Of a stretch of DNA of 64,000 bases, positions 9,179-18,714 are shown one piece after another (within the stretch, counting starts at the first letter, position 1; the number at the start of each line of letters is the position of its first letter). The notes beneath the pieces are model-generated. The model saw only the letters and a list, made by a program, of their open reading frames with translations. It searched no databases and was not told the DNA's origin. The translations under genes were made by a program, and so were the position numbers. Location of the stretch: positions 310,001-374,000 of the forward strand of contig JAJFIR010000053.1 of NCBI GenBank assembly GCA_021774795.1. The letters are read 5' to 3'. This DNA comes from Emcibacteraceae bacterium (GTDB lineage: Bacteria > Pseudomonadota > Alphaproteobacteria > Sphingomonadales > Emcibacteraceae).

Positions 9179-10080
9179 CGAACAATCAAATCGATACAGC
9201 ACATGCAGAAAAGCTTCTAAAACGGGCGACTACGGCATCTGTTAGCGTTGCAATCACACTTATCATACTCAAGACATGGGGATATATTGAAAGTGGTTCA
9301 GTAGCAATATTCGGCACGTTACTTGACTCCGTTATGGATAGTTTGTCATCAATTATTATATTCGCCGCTGTCCGTCTCTCAATCGTACCGGCGGATGAAG
9401 ATCATAGATTTGGACATGGGAAAGCGGAAGCGATCGCCGGATTACTACAGGCATTTGTTATAAGTGCGACATCACTTTTGCTGCTTTATGAGGTCGTGGA
9501 TAAAATAATAAACCCGGTGAGAATAGTTCAGGCAAATCTTGGGATCGGGATTGTGGTCGCCTCTATAATACTCACGATCATACTTGTTGCTTACCAAAAA
9601 CATGTTAAACGCGAAACAGGCTCGGTAGCCATTGAAGCCGATGCTATGCATTATTCCGGTGATATCTTTCTAAATCTGGGTGTGGCAATCTCTTTGTTGC
9701 TCGGTAGTATGTTTGAAATGACTTATGCAGATCCCGTGTTTGGAGCGGTCGCAGCTATATATCTTCTCTATAGTGCGTATCAGGTATTTATTTCCAGCAC
9801 CGACATACTAATGGATAAAGAGATGAATGAGGAGGAACGAAGCAAGATAGAGGAAATTATCAATACCCACCGTGAAGTAGTGGGAATTCACGAGCTGCGT
9901 ACAAGACGATCCGGTCTGAATATTTTTATCCAGTTTCACATGGAACTCGAACAGGGCATCAGCCTTCAAACTGCTCATGATATTTCGGATCAGGTAGAAG
10001 ACAGGATAATGGAAACTTATCCAAATGCAGAAGTTTTTATCCACGCTGATCCTTATAATGATGAACATAGTAATATTTAG
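9175..10080 (+). CDS. Cation diffusion facilitator (FieF-like Zn2+/Fe2+ efflux)
   Basis: About 301 residues from the ATG that overlaps the pdxH stop. An upstream in-frame GTG at 9151 lies inside pdxH and is less likely. About six transmembrane segments are seen, with the CDF metal site DSVMDS in TM2 and HYSGD in TM5 (Asp-x3-Asp / His-x3-Asp). The DEDHRFGHGKAEAIAGLLQ loop and the C-terminal cytoplasmic ferredoxin-like domain with HELRTRRSG and VFIHADP are family features. It exports divalent metal by proton antiport across the inner membrane. The metal cannot be fixed from sequence alone. Confidence 0.92.
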   Translation: MTNNQIDTAHAEKLLKRATTASVSVAITLIILKTWGYIESGSVAIFGTLLDSVMDSLSSIIIFAAVRLSIVPADEDHRFGHGKAEAIAGLLQAFVISATSLLLLYEVVDKIINPVRIVQANLGIGIVVASIILTIILVAYQKHVKRETGSVAIEADAMHYSGDIFLNLGVAISLLLGSMFEMTYADPVFGAVAAIYLLYSAYQVFISSTDILMDKEMNEEERSKIEEIINTHREVVGIHELRTRRSGLNIFIQFHMELEQGISLQTAHDISDQVEDRIMETYPNAEVFIHADPYNDEHSNI

Positions 10081-10082
10081 AT

Positions 10083-10862
10083 ATGAAAAATAGAATAGAA
10101 GTAGTTGATGGTGCATTATTGCGAATAGTTGGTCCGGAAGATGCTCCAACTCTAATGTTGCTTGCAGGCTTTCCTGACAGTGGTTATTTATTTGAGACAC
10201 TATTTTCAACAGAGCTCTCAATGCGGTACCGGCTAATCACGATAGATTTATGGGGTTTTGGAGCTTCTCCTAGGCGAAATGATAGTAAAACAGTCAACGA
10301 TTATGGAATATCTTTAGCTGCACTAATAAAAGATTATGTTCCAGATCAACGCGTTGGTCTTGTTGGTCATTCTATCGCCGCTCCAATATGGGTGGAAACG
10401 GCTAGCGAATTGGGAGAAAAAATAATCGGTTTATTTTCGATAGAGGGAAACTTGACACCGGAAGACGCATTTTTTACGGGGAAAGCTGCAAATTTTGATG
10501 ATCCATTTGAATTTAAGCAAAATTTTCTAGAGCAAGTATGGGAATTAGGGCAAGATTCTGAAACAATGCGGCGTTATTATTCAGGAGCCGCAGTAGCTGA
10601 TGCAGTGGCGATGTGGAATCTTGGACGCGACGCGAAAAATATAAGTGAGGATGGTGAGCCGGGAAGGTCTTTTAAAGAGATGATTCAACCTTCCTTATAT
10701 TATTGGTCAAAAGAGAGTACGCCTGTGACCACGAAGAAATGGATCGAAGATTCCGGCATAAAAAATCAACTTTATGCAGAGGCAGGGCATTGGCCAACAA
10801 TCGATCAGCCAGAAAATACTGCACGCGCGATCGCCGAGTTTTTTGACGAAATACTTATTTGA
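10083..10862 (+). CDS. Alpha/beta hydrolase
   Basis: 259 residues, soluble, with no signal peptide. The fold is shown by the oxyanion region LLAGFPDSGYLFETLF, an ITIDLWGFGASP strand-loop, the nucleophile elbow GHSIAAPIW (Ser near residue 98), and the catalytic His in AEAGHWPTIDQPENTARAI close to the C-terminus. The layout resembles haloalkane dehalogenase/epoxide hydrolase-type enzymes, but the substrate cannot be assigned. It begins two bases after the cation efflux gene and its end overlaps the next frame, so it is in the pdxH transcription unit. The family is broad; only the class is certain. Confidence 0.85.
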   Translation: MKNRIEVVDGALLRIVGPEDAPTLMLLAGFPDSGYLFETLFSTELSMRYRLITIDLWGFGASPRRNDSKTVNDYGISLAALIKDYVPDQRVGLVGHSIAAPIWVETASELGEKIIGLFSIEGNLTPEDAFFTGKAANFDDPFEFKQNFLEQVWELGQDSETMRRYYSGAAVADAVAMWNLGRDAKNISEDGEPGRSFKEMIQPSLYYWSKESTPVTTKKWIEDSGIKNQLYAEAGHWPTIDQPENTARAIAEFFDEILI

Positions 10863-10909
10863 AAAAATACAATTCAACATTCATGTTAGAGAGTTTTAGA
10901 AAAATCAAT

Positions 10910-11266
10910 ATGATAAAAATTTACGGCATAAAAAATTGCGACACGATGAAAAAAGCATTCAAATGGCTTGACGATAATGATCTTGATTACCAATTTCATG
11001 ATTACCGCAAGGACGGTATAGATGTAGTTTTGGTAAATGATTTTGTTGATGAATTGGGGTTGGAGTTGGTCTTGAATAAAAGAGGTACAACCTGGCGTAA
11101 ACTGCCGGAAGAAATGAAAAATGGCATGGATGAGGCACGCGCAGTTTCACTACTCGTTGAAAACGAGGCTATGATTAAGCGACCTATATTTGATCTGGGC
11201 AATATTCGCGTTGTTGGTTTTTCAAAACAAGAACAGAGCATTCTTGCTGATTTACTCTTAAAATAA
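10910..11266 (+). CDS. ArsC/Spx/YffB family thioredoxin-fold protein
   Basis: About 118 residues from the ATG of MIKIYGIKNCDTMKKAFKWL. An upstream TTG-type start at 10859 overlaps the hydrolase and gives an unlikely extension. The single catalytic-type Cys in GIKNCDT, FHDYRKDGI, and LNKRGTTWRKLPEE match the YffB subgroup of the arsenate reductase family. The Pro-preceded segment IKRPIFDLGNIRVVGF is the glutathione-side motif. Many members of this subgroup are probably glutathione-dependent thiol reductases rather than arsenate reductases, so arsenate reduction is not claimed. Confidence 0.87.
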   Translation: MIKIYGIKNCDTMKKAFKWLDDNDLDYQFHDYRKDGIDVVLVNDFVDELGLELVLNKRGTTWRKLPEEMKNGMDEARAVSLLVENEAMIKRPIFDLGNIRVVGFSKQEQSILADLLLK

Positions 11267-11339
11267 CTATTTTATTTGTTTAAATTTATGCTAGTGTCTA
11301 TTATTTATTAAGAATCATTATTAACAAATGAGATAATTA

Positions 11340-12086
11340 ATGCCCGACCAACAAGATATCAGAAAGACGGTAGTTTTAACTGGCGCGAGCCGTGGCATCG
11401 GCCACGCGACGGTCAAAAGGTTTTCAAGTGCAGGTTGGCGGGTTATTACATGTTCGCGGCACCCTATATCCGAGCATTGCCCGTGGGAAGCAGGCCCGGA
11501 AGATCACGTGGAAATTGATCTCGGGGATCCGGAAAACCGCGCAATTGGTATTGAAGAGATTAAGAAAAGACTGGGCGGCGGCCCGCTGAATGCGCTGGTT
11601 AATAATGCGGGTATTTCACCAAAAGGTGATGATGATGAGCGGCTCAACACACAAAATACAAACGAAGATGATTGGAAAAAAGTTTTTGAAGTGAATTTTT
11701 TTGCTCCTATTATGTTAGCGCGCGGACTTCATGATGAACTTGCTCTTGCAAAGGGAGCTGTTGTAAATGTGACGTCAATCGCAGGTAGCCGTGTGCATCC
11801 GTTTGCAGGGGCTGCTTATGCGACTTCAAAAGCGGCGTTGGCTTCACTGACCCGCGAAATGGCATCGGACTTTGGCCCTGACGGGATTCGCGTCAATGCG
11901 ATTGCACCCGGAGAAATTGACACATCAATCTTATCGCCCGGTACTGAAGACCTTGTTGGCAATATTCCTATGAGGCGACTTGGTAAACCGGAAGAAGTGG
12001 CAAAGACGATATATTATCTTTGTACCGAAATGTCTGATTATGTGACTGGTTCGGAGATTCATATCAACGGCGGCCAACACGTTTAA
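11340..12086 (+). CDS. SDR family NAD(P)-dependent oxidoreductase
   Basis: 248 residues, a classical short-chain dehydrogenase. The cofactor motif is TGASRGIGHATV, the NNAG motif is in ALVNNAGISPKGD, the catalytic Ser is in VNVTSIAGSRVHPF, and the Tyr-x3-Lys pair is YATSKAALASL. The C-terminal GSEIHINGGQHV is usual. Arg-19 region (CSRHP after the first fold) suggests NADP(H) preference. The substrate is unknown. It starts 73 bases after the ArsC-like gene, so it may have its own promoter. Confidence 0.88.
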   Translation: MPDQQDIRKTVVLTGASRGIGHATVKRFSSAGWRVITCSRHPISEHCPWEAGPEDHVEIDLGDPENRAIGIEEIKKRLGGGPLNALVNNAGISPKGDDDERLNTQNTNEDDWKKVFEVNFFAPIMLARGLHDELALAKGAVVNVTSIAGSRVHPFAGAAYATSKAALASLTREMASDFGPDGIRVNAIAPGEIDTSILSPGTEDLVGNIPMRRLGKPEEVAKTIYYLCTEMSDYVTGSEIHINGGQHV

Positions 12087-12127
12087 TTAAGGTAATGATT
12101 TTGGCTCAGTACTGCGGTGATTAAGCG

Positions 12128-12148
12128 GGGGATATCTCCCCATCTTTT
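12128..12148 (+). terminator. Possible weak rho-independent terminator after the SDR gene
   Basis: GGGGA (12128-12132), TATC loop, TCCCC (12137-12141) make a 5-base-pair stem followed by ATCTTTT. The stem is short and the T tract imperfect, so termination efficiency is doubtful. It lies between convergent genes. Confidence 0.35.
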
Positions 12149-12215
12149 AGTAATTCAGGAAAGGTCACCCCAACTTACCGAAATTGGATACTGAATTCCC
12201 GGCGAGTATGCCTGT

Positions 12216-13061
12216 TTAACCTAGATAATCAAGTCCAATATCAACCGCAGGCGCGGATTGAGTAATTCGACCTACAGAAATATAATCAACGCCAGTTTCG
12301 GCTATTTCTTTTATAGTTTTTAAAGTGATGCCGCCAGATGCCTCTAACTTAACTTTGCCCTTGTATTTCTTTACTGCGGCAAAGAGCATATCAACCGTCA
12401 TATTATCGAGAAGCAGGCGATCCGCGCCTGAATTAACGGCTTCTTCCGCCTGTTCCAAATTGTCGCATTCGACGGTGATACCGATAGTGCTATTATTTGT
12501 GCCATAACTTTTTGCCGCTTGAATGGCTTTGCTTACCGATCCTATACCGGCGATGTGGTTGTCTTTGATTAGTATGCCATCATCCAGACGCATCCTGTGG
12601 TTCAAAGCACCACCCATTCGCGCAGCATATTTGGCCAGCTTCCGTAACATCGGAATTGTCTTTCGTGTATCAAGCAAATGGCAATTCGTATGCTCAATTT
12701 CCCTAACATATTGTCGGGTCAGTGTGGCTATCCCGGAGAGATGTTGCAGGATATTTAACGCCGATCTTTCCGCCGTAAGAATATTGCGGGCATTCCCGTC
12801 CAGCCGCATTATGACATTACCCGGTGTTACCTCTGTGCCGTCTTGTGCGAGTATTTCGACCTTAATAGCACTGTCAACAGTATGAATAATTTTTGCGGCA
12901 ATTTCAATGCCGACTATCACCATGGTTTCGCGGGCGTTCATTTCCGCCTTTAGCGTCGCATCGGCCGGTATTGTGGCAAGTGTTGTTAGGTCACCTGTGC
13001 CAATATCTTCGTCAAGGACGGCACTGACAAAATACCTAAGTTCTTCTTTAAAAAGCGGCAC
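12216..13061 (-). CDS. nadC: Nicotinate-nucleotide pyrophosphorylase (carboxylating)
   Basis: About 281 residues from a GTG at 13061, one base after the nadA stop (TAACGTG). The frame is open upstream to 13139, but that extension lies inside nadA and is rich in Cys/Arg/Leu, unlike any NadC N-terminus. It converts quinolinate and PRPP to nicotinate mononucleotide in de novo NAD synthesis. Signatures are DEDIGTGDLTTLA, LNILQHLSGIATLT, HLLDTRKTIPMLR, RMGGALNHRMRLDDGILIKDNH (split here to key residues), ECDNLEQAEEA, LLLDNM, LEASGGI and VDYISVGRIT. It forms an operon with nadA; nadB is not in the window. Confidence 0.93.
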   Translation of the reverse strand: MPLFKEELRYFVSAVLDEDIGTGDLTTLATIPADATLKAEMNARETMVIVGIEIAAKIIHTVDSAIKVEILAQDGTEVTPGNVIMRLDGNARNILTAERSALNILQHLSGIATLTRQYVREIEHTNCHLLDTRKTIPMLRKLAKYAARMGGALNHRMRLDDGILIKDNHIAGIGSVSKAIQAAKSYGTNNSTIGITVECDNLEQAEEAVNSGADRLLLDNMTVDMLFAAVKKYKGKVKLEASGGITLKTIKEIAETGVDYISVGRITQSAPAVDIGLDYLG

Positions 13062-13062
13062 G

Positions 13063-14085
13063 TTAAAATGCTCTGCCGGATTTAGCAGCCGTTGGCACCT
13101 GAGCGGGTGACATCTCAAGCATCTTATTAAGTGGCGCAAGTGCCTTTATACGCGTGATTTCATCGACCTCAATCTCCGGACCAAGGGTATTAAGACAATT
13201 ATATAGCTTTTCAAGTGTGTTAAGCGCCATATAGGGGCATTGGTTACAGTTGCAGTTACCGTCTGCGCCGGGGGCACCAATAAATGTTTTATCTGGGGCA
13301 TTTTTTTGCATTTGATGAAGAATGCCGGGTTCGGTAGCAACCAGGAATTTTTCTGCCGGATTTTCAAGGACGAATTTGAGGATAGAAGATGTTGATCCAA
13401 CATGATCTGCATGACGTAAAATATGTTCCGGGCATTCCGGGTGCGCAGTTACCGGTGCTTCTGGATGTTCCGTTTTTAATTTAATGAGTTCTTTTTCAGA
13501 AAACCGTTCATGAACAATGCAGCTACCGGGCCAGAAAACCATTTCACGGCCTGTTTTCTTCGAAAGATAGGCCCCTAAATGCCGGTCTGGTGCCATCATT
13601 ATTTTCTGATTTTGCGGAAGCTGATTAAGAATATATTCGGCGTTTGAGGATGTAACAATAATGTCCGATTGGGCTTTTACCGCCGCCGAGCAATTGATAT
13701 AGGTCAGGCAGATGTGATCCGGATATTTTGCCCGAAATTTTCCGAACTCATCTGGCGGACAGCTTTCTTCTAATGAGCAGCCAGCGTCCATATCTGGCAG
13801 GACAACTTTCTTGTCCGGGCTTAAAATTTTTGCCACTTCTGCCATGAAGCGCACGCCGCAAAAAACGATAACATCGGCATCTGTAGCAGCGGCTTTTCGT
13901 GATAAATCAAGACTATCACCGACAAAATCAGCGAGATCCTGAATTTCAGAATCCTGATAATAGTGGGCTAGGATCACTGCATTTTTTTCTTTTTTTAAAC
14001 GCGCTATTTCGCTTAAAAGTTCTATTTTCGGCAGCGTTTCACTCGGTACAAGGGGTATAGACATTGTCTCTGGCCATTTCGTCAT
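13063..14085 (-). CDS. nadA: Quinolinate synthase
   Basis: 340 residues. This [4Fe-4S] enzyme condenses iminoaspartate with dihydroxyacetone phosphate into quinolinate. Typical segments are ILAHYYQDSEIQDLADFVGD, VIVFCGVRFMAEVAKIL with a cluster Cys, LPDMDAGCSLEESCP, HPECPEHILRHADHVGSTS, and the C-terminal NCNCNQCPYM where a cluster ligand lies. The ATG at 14085 is used; an alternative Met seven residues on (MSIPLV) is possible. It is transcribed divergently from the ThrE-like exporter, across 170 AT-rich bases. Confidence 0.95.
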   Translation of the reverse strand: MTKWPETMSIPLVPSETLPKIELLSEIARLKKEKNAVILAHYYQDSEIQDLADFVGDSLDLSRKAAATDADVIVFCGVRFMAEVAKILSPDKKVVLPDMDAGCSLEESCPPDEFGKFRAKYPDHICLTYINCSAAVKAQSDIIVTSSNAEYILNQLPQNQKIMMAPDRHLGAYLSKKTGREMVFWPGSCIVHERFSEKELIKLKTEHPEAPVTAHPECPEHILRHADHVGSTSSILKFVLENPAEKFLVATEPGILHQMQKNAPDKTFIGAPGADGNCNCNQCPYMALNTLEKLYNCLNTLGPEIEVDEITRIKALAPLNKMLEMSPAQVPTAAKSGRAF

Positions 14086-14255
14086 TAGTATATAATTTAT
14101 TATGTAAGGTGTCGGGGGAACTCTTTCAAGAATTAATCGTTAAATTCGGCCAACTCACCTGTATGATTAAACTTATTAATAAAGTAATTTGTTTTTCTTT
14201 TTTTTCAGAAATGGCATATCGTGAAAATAATTTTTAACTTAAAGCAACTTAGTCA

Positions 14256-15494
14256 ATGTCACATGTTGATGAACATACTGTAAAATACAGCGTCGCCAGA
14301 CGCTTCATTATTAAGCTTGGTATTATCGCACATGGTTACGGTCCGTCTGCGGCACGACTTGAATCTTATCTTAGCCAAGTTGTTGAAGCATTGGGGTATC
14401 ACGGTGTTTTTCGCTCTACCCGGTCCGAAATTATTTTTTCGTTCTGGAAAGATGACAAGATGGATCAGATCATGCATATGGCGTCTGTTGAAACAGGCAG
14501 CTTTAATATGGCAAAACTTGCCCGGGTCGGTGAGCTTGTCGAAGCGGTGGTTGACGGTGGTGTGTCGCTTCATAATGCCTATGAGATGCTCGATGAAATA
14601 GAAGCATTATCCAATCCGTGGGGACCTGCGGCCAAGGCGGTGAGTTTTATGTTTATTGGCGTTGGGTTTTCCGGACTTATGTCTGGTAATCTTCTGGATA
14701 TTTGTATATCAGGAATTTTGGCACTCATTGTTTATGTTAATGTTTTTTTTGCTCATAAGTTTGGCGGAAGGTTGTTTGAACTCCTCCCTTTTTCCAGCGC
14801 ATATGCCGTTGGTGCACTTGCGGCAGCTCTTAAAGTGTTTATGCCAGAAATTAATTTACCTGTTGTGATATTATCTGCGGTTATTGCAATTATTCCCGGC
14901 TTTACGGTAAGCGCAGGTATTGTTGAAATGGTAAGTAATCATGTGGTTTCGGGTAGCGCGAACTTAATTAGTGGGGTTATTTACTTATTAAAACAATTTT
15001 TTGGTGCTTGGTTTGGCATTGCGACCATCGGGATTTTTTTGCCGTCAAATGGTATTACGAATGCCCCTGCAACAGAAAGTCTTGGCATATGGCTTTTTCT
15101 ACCGCTTCTTTTTATCGGGCTTGGTATTGCTTATCAATCTTTAATAAAAGATTTCCCTTGGGTGATGGCCTGCTGTCTTATTTCCTATATCGCCGTTAGA
15201 TTCGGGAATACCTTCGAGATCGCATACCTCGGAACATTATTAGGGGCCATCGTCGCCACTTTATTTGGAAACTTGTGGGCACGACAATTTAACAGGCCAA
15301 CATCAATTGTTTTGGTACCGGCAATAACGGTTATGGTGAGCGGTAGTGTCGGGTTTCAGGGCTTGCTTATTGCCGCCGGTGGTGAGAGCGATAAAGGCCT
15401 AAATCAATTTTTGCAAATGTTCATTGTTGCACTTGTTATTGCCGCCGGACTGCTTATTGCGAATACGATTGTCAGACCGAAGGTCACGCTGTAG
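14256..15494 (+). CDS. Threonine/serine exporter family (ThrE-like) membrane protein
   Basis: 412 residues. A soluble N-terminal segment of about 130 residues (HGYGPSAARLESYLSQVVEALG, the ThrE/DUF1212 hallmark) is followed by about ten transmembrane helices in two blocks. These include GFSGLMSGNLLDICISGILALIVYV, VILSAVIAIIPGFTVSAGIVEM, and a second half beginning LPLLFIGLGIAYQSLI. It matches the two-module fused form (ThrE plus the DUF3815-type half) of the family, which exports threonine and serine by proton motive force in corynebacteria. The substrate here is inferred. Confidence 0.83.
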   Translation: MSHVDEHTVKYSVARRFIIKLGIIAHGYGPSAARLESYLSQVVEALGYHGVFRSTRSEIIFSFWKDDKMDQIMHMASVETGSFNMAKLARVGELVEAVVDGGVSLHNAYEMLDEIEALSNPWGPAAKAVSFMFIGVGFSGLMSGNLLDICISGILALIVYVNVFFAHKFGGRLFELLPFSSAYAVGALAAALKVFMPEINLPVVILSAVIAIIPGFTVSAGIVEMVSNHVVSGSANLISGVIYLLKQFFGAWFGIATIGIFLPSNGITNAPATESLGIWLFLPLLFIGLGIAYQSLIKDFPWVMACCLISYIAVRFGNTFEIAYLGTLLGAIVATLFGNLWARQFNRPTSIVLVPAITVMVSGSVGFQGLLIAAGGESDKGLNQFLQMFIVALVIAAGLLIANTIVRPKVTL

Positions 15495-15539
15495 ACTGAT
15501 TTTCAAAGAATCAATAAACACATAATCGGGAGAGAAATT

Positions 15540-18500
15540 ATGGGGATCAAATCCGCTTTATTAACTTATTGTATGTCCGGGATCGTCGGAACATGCTTGT
15601 TAGCTGGACCAGCGAATGCTGTTGACGGCATCATTAACGAAGATAATTTAAAAGGCATTGAATACCGGGAAGTAGGCCCATTTCGCGGCGGCCGTGTAAC
15701 AACAGTTGCAGGCGTGGTTGGTGATAATCAGACATATTATATGGGTTCCATGGGCGGTGTTTGGAAAACGTCAAACGCCGGAAACACATGGGAAAACGTA
15801 TCCGACGGGTCGTTCGGCACGGCAAGTGTGGGTGCAGTTGACGTTTCACCGACAGATGCCAATGTTGTTGTTGTTGGTATGGGCGAAAGTCCTTACCGTC
15901 ACGTGGCATCTTCTTACGGTGATGGTGTTTATCTTTCGACGGACGCCGCAAAAACATGGAAACATATAGGTCTTAAAGAAGCGCGCCAGATTTCATCTGT
16001 AAAAGTTGATCCAAAAGATCCTAATACCATTCTTGTCGCTGTGCAAGGCAGCCCTTGGGAGCCGACAGAGATGCGCGGCATTTATAAAACCACAGACGCA
16101 GGAAAAACATGGGAAAGAAAGCTGTTTTCCAATGAAACCAGCGGTGCGATTGATATGAAGCTGGATCCTAACAATTCACGTATTATTTATGCCTCACTGT
16201 GGGATCAGGACAGAAATCCTTGGGGTATGCGTAGCGGCGGCCCTGGTAGTGGTCTTTATAAATCGCTTGATGGCGGTGAAACATGGAAGGAAATTAATAA
16301 CGGTCTTCCGGATTATCTGGGTAAAATGGCCGTCGCGTCTTCTGCGGCGCAGGACCAGTTGGTATATGCGCTCGTAGAAGCAGGTGACGATGAAAGAACA
16401 GGTGAAAAAAGTGGTCTTTATAAATCCACTGATGGTGGCGAGAATTGGACCCACGTGACGGACAATCGTCAGCTTGTATCACGGTCTTGGTATTATATGC
16501 ATCTTTATACTGATCCGAACAATGCGGATACGATATATTCGTTAAACGCACCTTTAATGAAATCTACCGACGGCGGTAAAAACTGGTCTCGTATTGTAAC
16601 GCCACATGGTGATCATCACGGTCACTGGATCAACCCGGATAATAGTCTCAACCAAATTAATGCAAACGACGGTGGTGCAACAGTAACGTTTGATGGCGGT
16701 AAAACATGGTCATCAATTCATAACCAGCCAACCGCACAGTTTTACCGGGTAAATACAGATAATAGCTTCCCTTATCGGATGTTCAGCGGTCAGCAGGATA
16801 ATTCATCGGTGGGCATCGCCAGCAAAGGCGTTTCAGGAGACATGAGCGAAGCAGCCTATATTTCAGTAGCGGGCTGCGAAAATGCGCACGTGGCGATGGA
16901 CCGTGATAATCCGCGCTATATGTACGGCGGGTGTTATCTTGGTCAATTGAATGAATTTGATAGCGAAACCGGGGTGCGCCGTAATGTTGAACCATACAGA
17001 GAACTCGGGTTTGGTGTTAACCCAAATGAACGGACGTATCGTTGGAAATGGAACGCACCTGTTCTGGTATCTACGCATGATCCGAAAGTGATATATCACG
17101 CCAGTAATGTTATCCATAAATCATCGGACCGCGGTGTTACCTGGGAGGATATCAGCCCGGATTTGACCAAAGATCAGGAAGAATATCAACAAGCCCATCC
17201 TGATACGATTACCCGTGAAATCACCGATAGCTATAATGCGCTGCTCGCGGTGACTGAAAGCCCCTATGATGCAAATGTGATTTGGGCGGGTTCAGATGAC
17301 GGTATGCTTTCAAAAACCGAAGATGGCGGCGCGACTTGGGAGGAAGTAACTCCCAGTGCCAATAAAGATGGCATGATCAACTCCATCGAAATATCACCCC
17401 ATGATGCAAATACTGTTTATGTTGCGGCCCCGAGGTATAAATATGATGATCATGAACCCTATATTTATAAAACGACTAATAACGGACGCAGTTGGCAGAG
17501 TATTACCGATGGCATTCCCGAAGGTGCGTTTGTAAGGGTGGTGCGTGAAGACCCGGTTCGTAAAGATATGCTTTATGCGGGAACGGAAACCGGACTTTAT
17601 ATTTCCCTTGATGGTGGCAATAATTGGCAATTGTTCCAACGTAACTTACCCGTTGTTCCGGTCACTGATATTCAAGTGAAAGGCAGGGACCTTGCTATTT
17701 CAACACAAGGGCGGGCATTTTGGGTGCTCGATGATTTGTCACCTTTGCGACAAGGAGCGGAAGACCGCGACGAAGATAAAATGTATCTATATAAGCCGGA
17801 AGTGGCTTATGACGCGCGGGTTGGCAACATGACCATGCAATCGGTCATCTATTATACGCTTGGTGAAGAGCCAGACCTTAAAGAAAGTCCGGTAAAAATG
17901 GAAATTCTTGATGCAGACGGAAATGTCGTGCGCACGATGACATCGGATGCGGAAGTCGGTCATGATGGTGGTGGTTCGGCCAGTGCATATCACCTTCCGG
18001 CAAACAAGGGACTTAACAAAGCGACGTGGGATTACCGTTCAGAGAATTTCCTTGAACTTAAGGACCTTTATGTTCTTTCAGGTGGCGGTGATAATATCAC
18101 GGACGGCCCAAAACAACGTCCTGGAAATTATACAGTGCGTGTTAGCTTTGACGGTGAAGTGATGGAACAACCATTAACGGTTGAGTATGATCCACGCATT
18201 GAAGTGTCCAATGTTGTTTTGGCGGAAAAATATGATCTCACCGACAAAATTGAAGCGTCACTTCGGGACCTTACAGATAGTCTAAAGATGGCCCGCGACG
18301 CCCGTAACCAGGCAAACGCGCAACTTAAGGAAGACGGTAACGATGACGACCTTAAAAAGTTAGCACAGGACATTGTTGATGCGGTGGATGTGTGGGAAGC
18401 AAAAGTGGTGAGTGTTGATCGCACGTATTTTCAAGATACTTTAAACTGGCCCGACATGGTTTTTGCTGATCTTCAAGATATTTACCGCGTCGTTGATGCC

Positions 18501-18665
18501 ATTGTGCCGCCGATGAACCAACGGATGAGCAAGCGATTTAACGATGTTGACGCAAGATGGCAGGCGTTAAAACCGGAATATCAAGCGATACTTTCTGGTC
18601 CGGTCGCCGCCTTCAACGAAGCTTACTTTAACAGGCGCAGTAAAATAATCCTTGCTGGAAATTAA
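15540..18665 (+). CDS. Secreted multi-Asp-box (BNR/sortilin-type) beta-propeller protein
   Basis: 1041 residues with a signal peptide of about 27 residues ending in GPANA. The region from about 35 to 750 contains about eleven Asp-box repeats of form S/T-x-D-x-G-x-T-W, such as TTDAGKTW, SLDGGETW, STDGGENW, STDGGKNW, TFDGGKTW, SSDRGVTW, TEDGGATW, TTNNGRSW and SLDGGNNW, as in sortilin/VPS10 and sialidase propellers. Residues from about 770 form an Ig-like segment and then a helical C-terminal region (about 900-1041). The sialidase catalytic residues cannot be identified, so 'glycosyl hydrolase' is only a fold-level label. Many gammaproteobacteria and Bacteroidota carry close relatives annotated that way. 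It is probably periplasmic or secreted. A strong GGGAGAG ribosome-binding site precedes the ATG. Confidence 0.85.
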   Translation: MGIKSALLTYCMSGIVGTCLLAGPANAVDGIINEDNLKGIEYREVGPFRGGRVTTVAGVVGDNQTYYMGSMGGVWKTSNAGNTWENVSDGSFGTASVGAVDVSPTDANVVVVGMGESPYRHVASSYGDGVYLSTDAAKTWKHIGLKEARQISSVKVDPKDPNTILVAVQGSPWEPTEMRGIYKTTDAGKTWERKLFSNETSGAIDMKLDPNNSRIIYASLWDQDRNPWGMRSGGPGSGLYKSLDGGETWKEINNGLPDYLGKMAVASSAAQDQLVYALVEAGDDERTGEKSGLYKSTDGGENWTHVTDNRQLVSRSWYYMHLYTDPNNADTIYSLNAPLMKSTDGGKNWSRIVTPHGDHHGHWINPDNSLNQINANDGGATVTFDGGKTWSSIHNQPTAQFYRVNTDNSFPYRMFSGQQDNSSVGIASKGVSGDMSEAAYISVAGCENAHVAMDRDNPRYMYGGCYLGQLNEFDSETGVRRNVEPYRELGFGVNPNERTYRWKWNAPVLVSTHDPKVIYHASNVIHKSSDRGVTWEDISPDLTKDQEEYQQAHPDTITREITDSYNALLAVTESPYDANVIWAGSDDGMLSKTEDGGATWEEVTPSANKDGMINSIEISPHDANTVYVAAPRYKYDDHEPYIYKTTNNGRSWQSITDGIPEGAFVRVVREDPVRKDMLYAGTETGLYISLDGGNNWQLFQRNLPVVPVTDIQVKGRDLAISTQGRAFWVLDDLSPLRQGAEDRDEDKMYLYKPEVAYDARVGNMTMQSVIYYTLGEEPDLKESPVKMEILDADGNVVRTMTSDAEVGHDGGGSASAYHLPANKGLNKATWDYRSENFLELKDLYVLSGGGDNITDGPKQRPGNYTVRVSFDGEVMEQPLTVEYDPRIEVSNVVLAEKYDLTDKIEASLRDLTDSLKMARDARNQANAQLKEDGNDDDLKKLAQDIVDAVDVWEAKVVSVDRTYFQDTLNWPDMVFADLQDIYRVVDAIVPPMNQRMSKRFNDVDARWQALKPEYQAILSGPVAAFNEAYFNRRSKIILAGN

Positions 18666-18674
18666 ATCAGAAAG

Positions 18675-18697
18675 AGTGCCCAAGTGGCACTTTTTTT
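18675..18697 (+). terminator. Rho-independent terminator after the propeller gene
   Basis: AGTGCC (18675-18680), CAAGT loop, GGCACT (18686-18691) form a perfect 6-base-pair stem followed by six more Ts. It ends only 17 bases before the next ATG, so it separates, or attenuates, expression of the small membrane protein downstream. Confidence 0.75.
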
Positions 18698-18714
18698 ATA
18701 TACGGAGATTATCA

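Noticed and set aside
13062-13139. Upstream start for nadC overlapping nadA
   Set aside because: The extension is unlike any NadC N-terminus and the GTG after the nadA stop gives the normal length.
14167-14179. TTAA-N5-TTAA resembling a CtrA box between nadA and the ThrE-like gene
   Set aside because: The spacing is five rather than seven bases, and the sequence is AT-rich.
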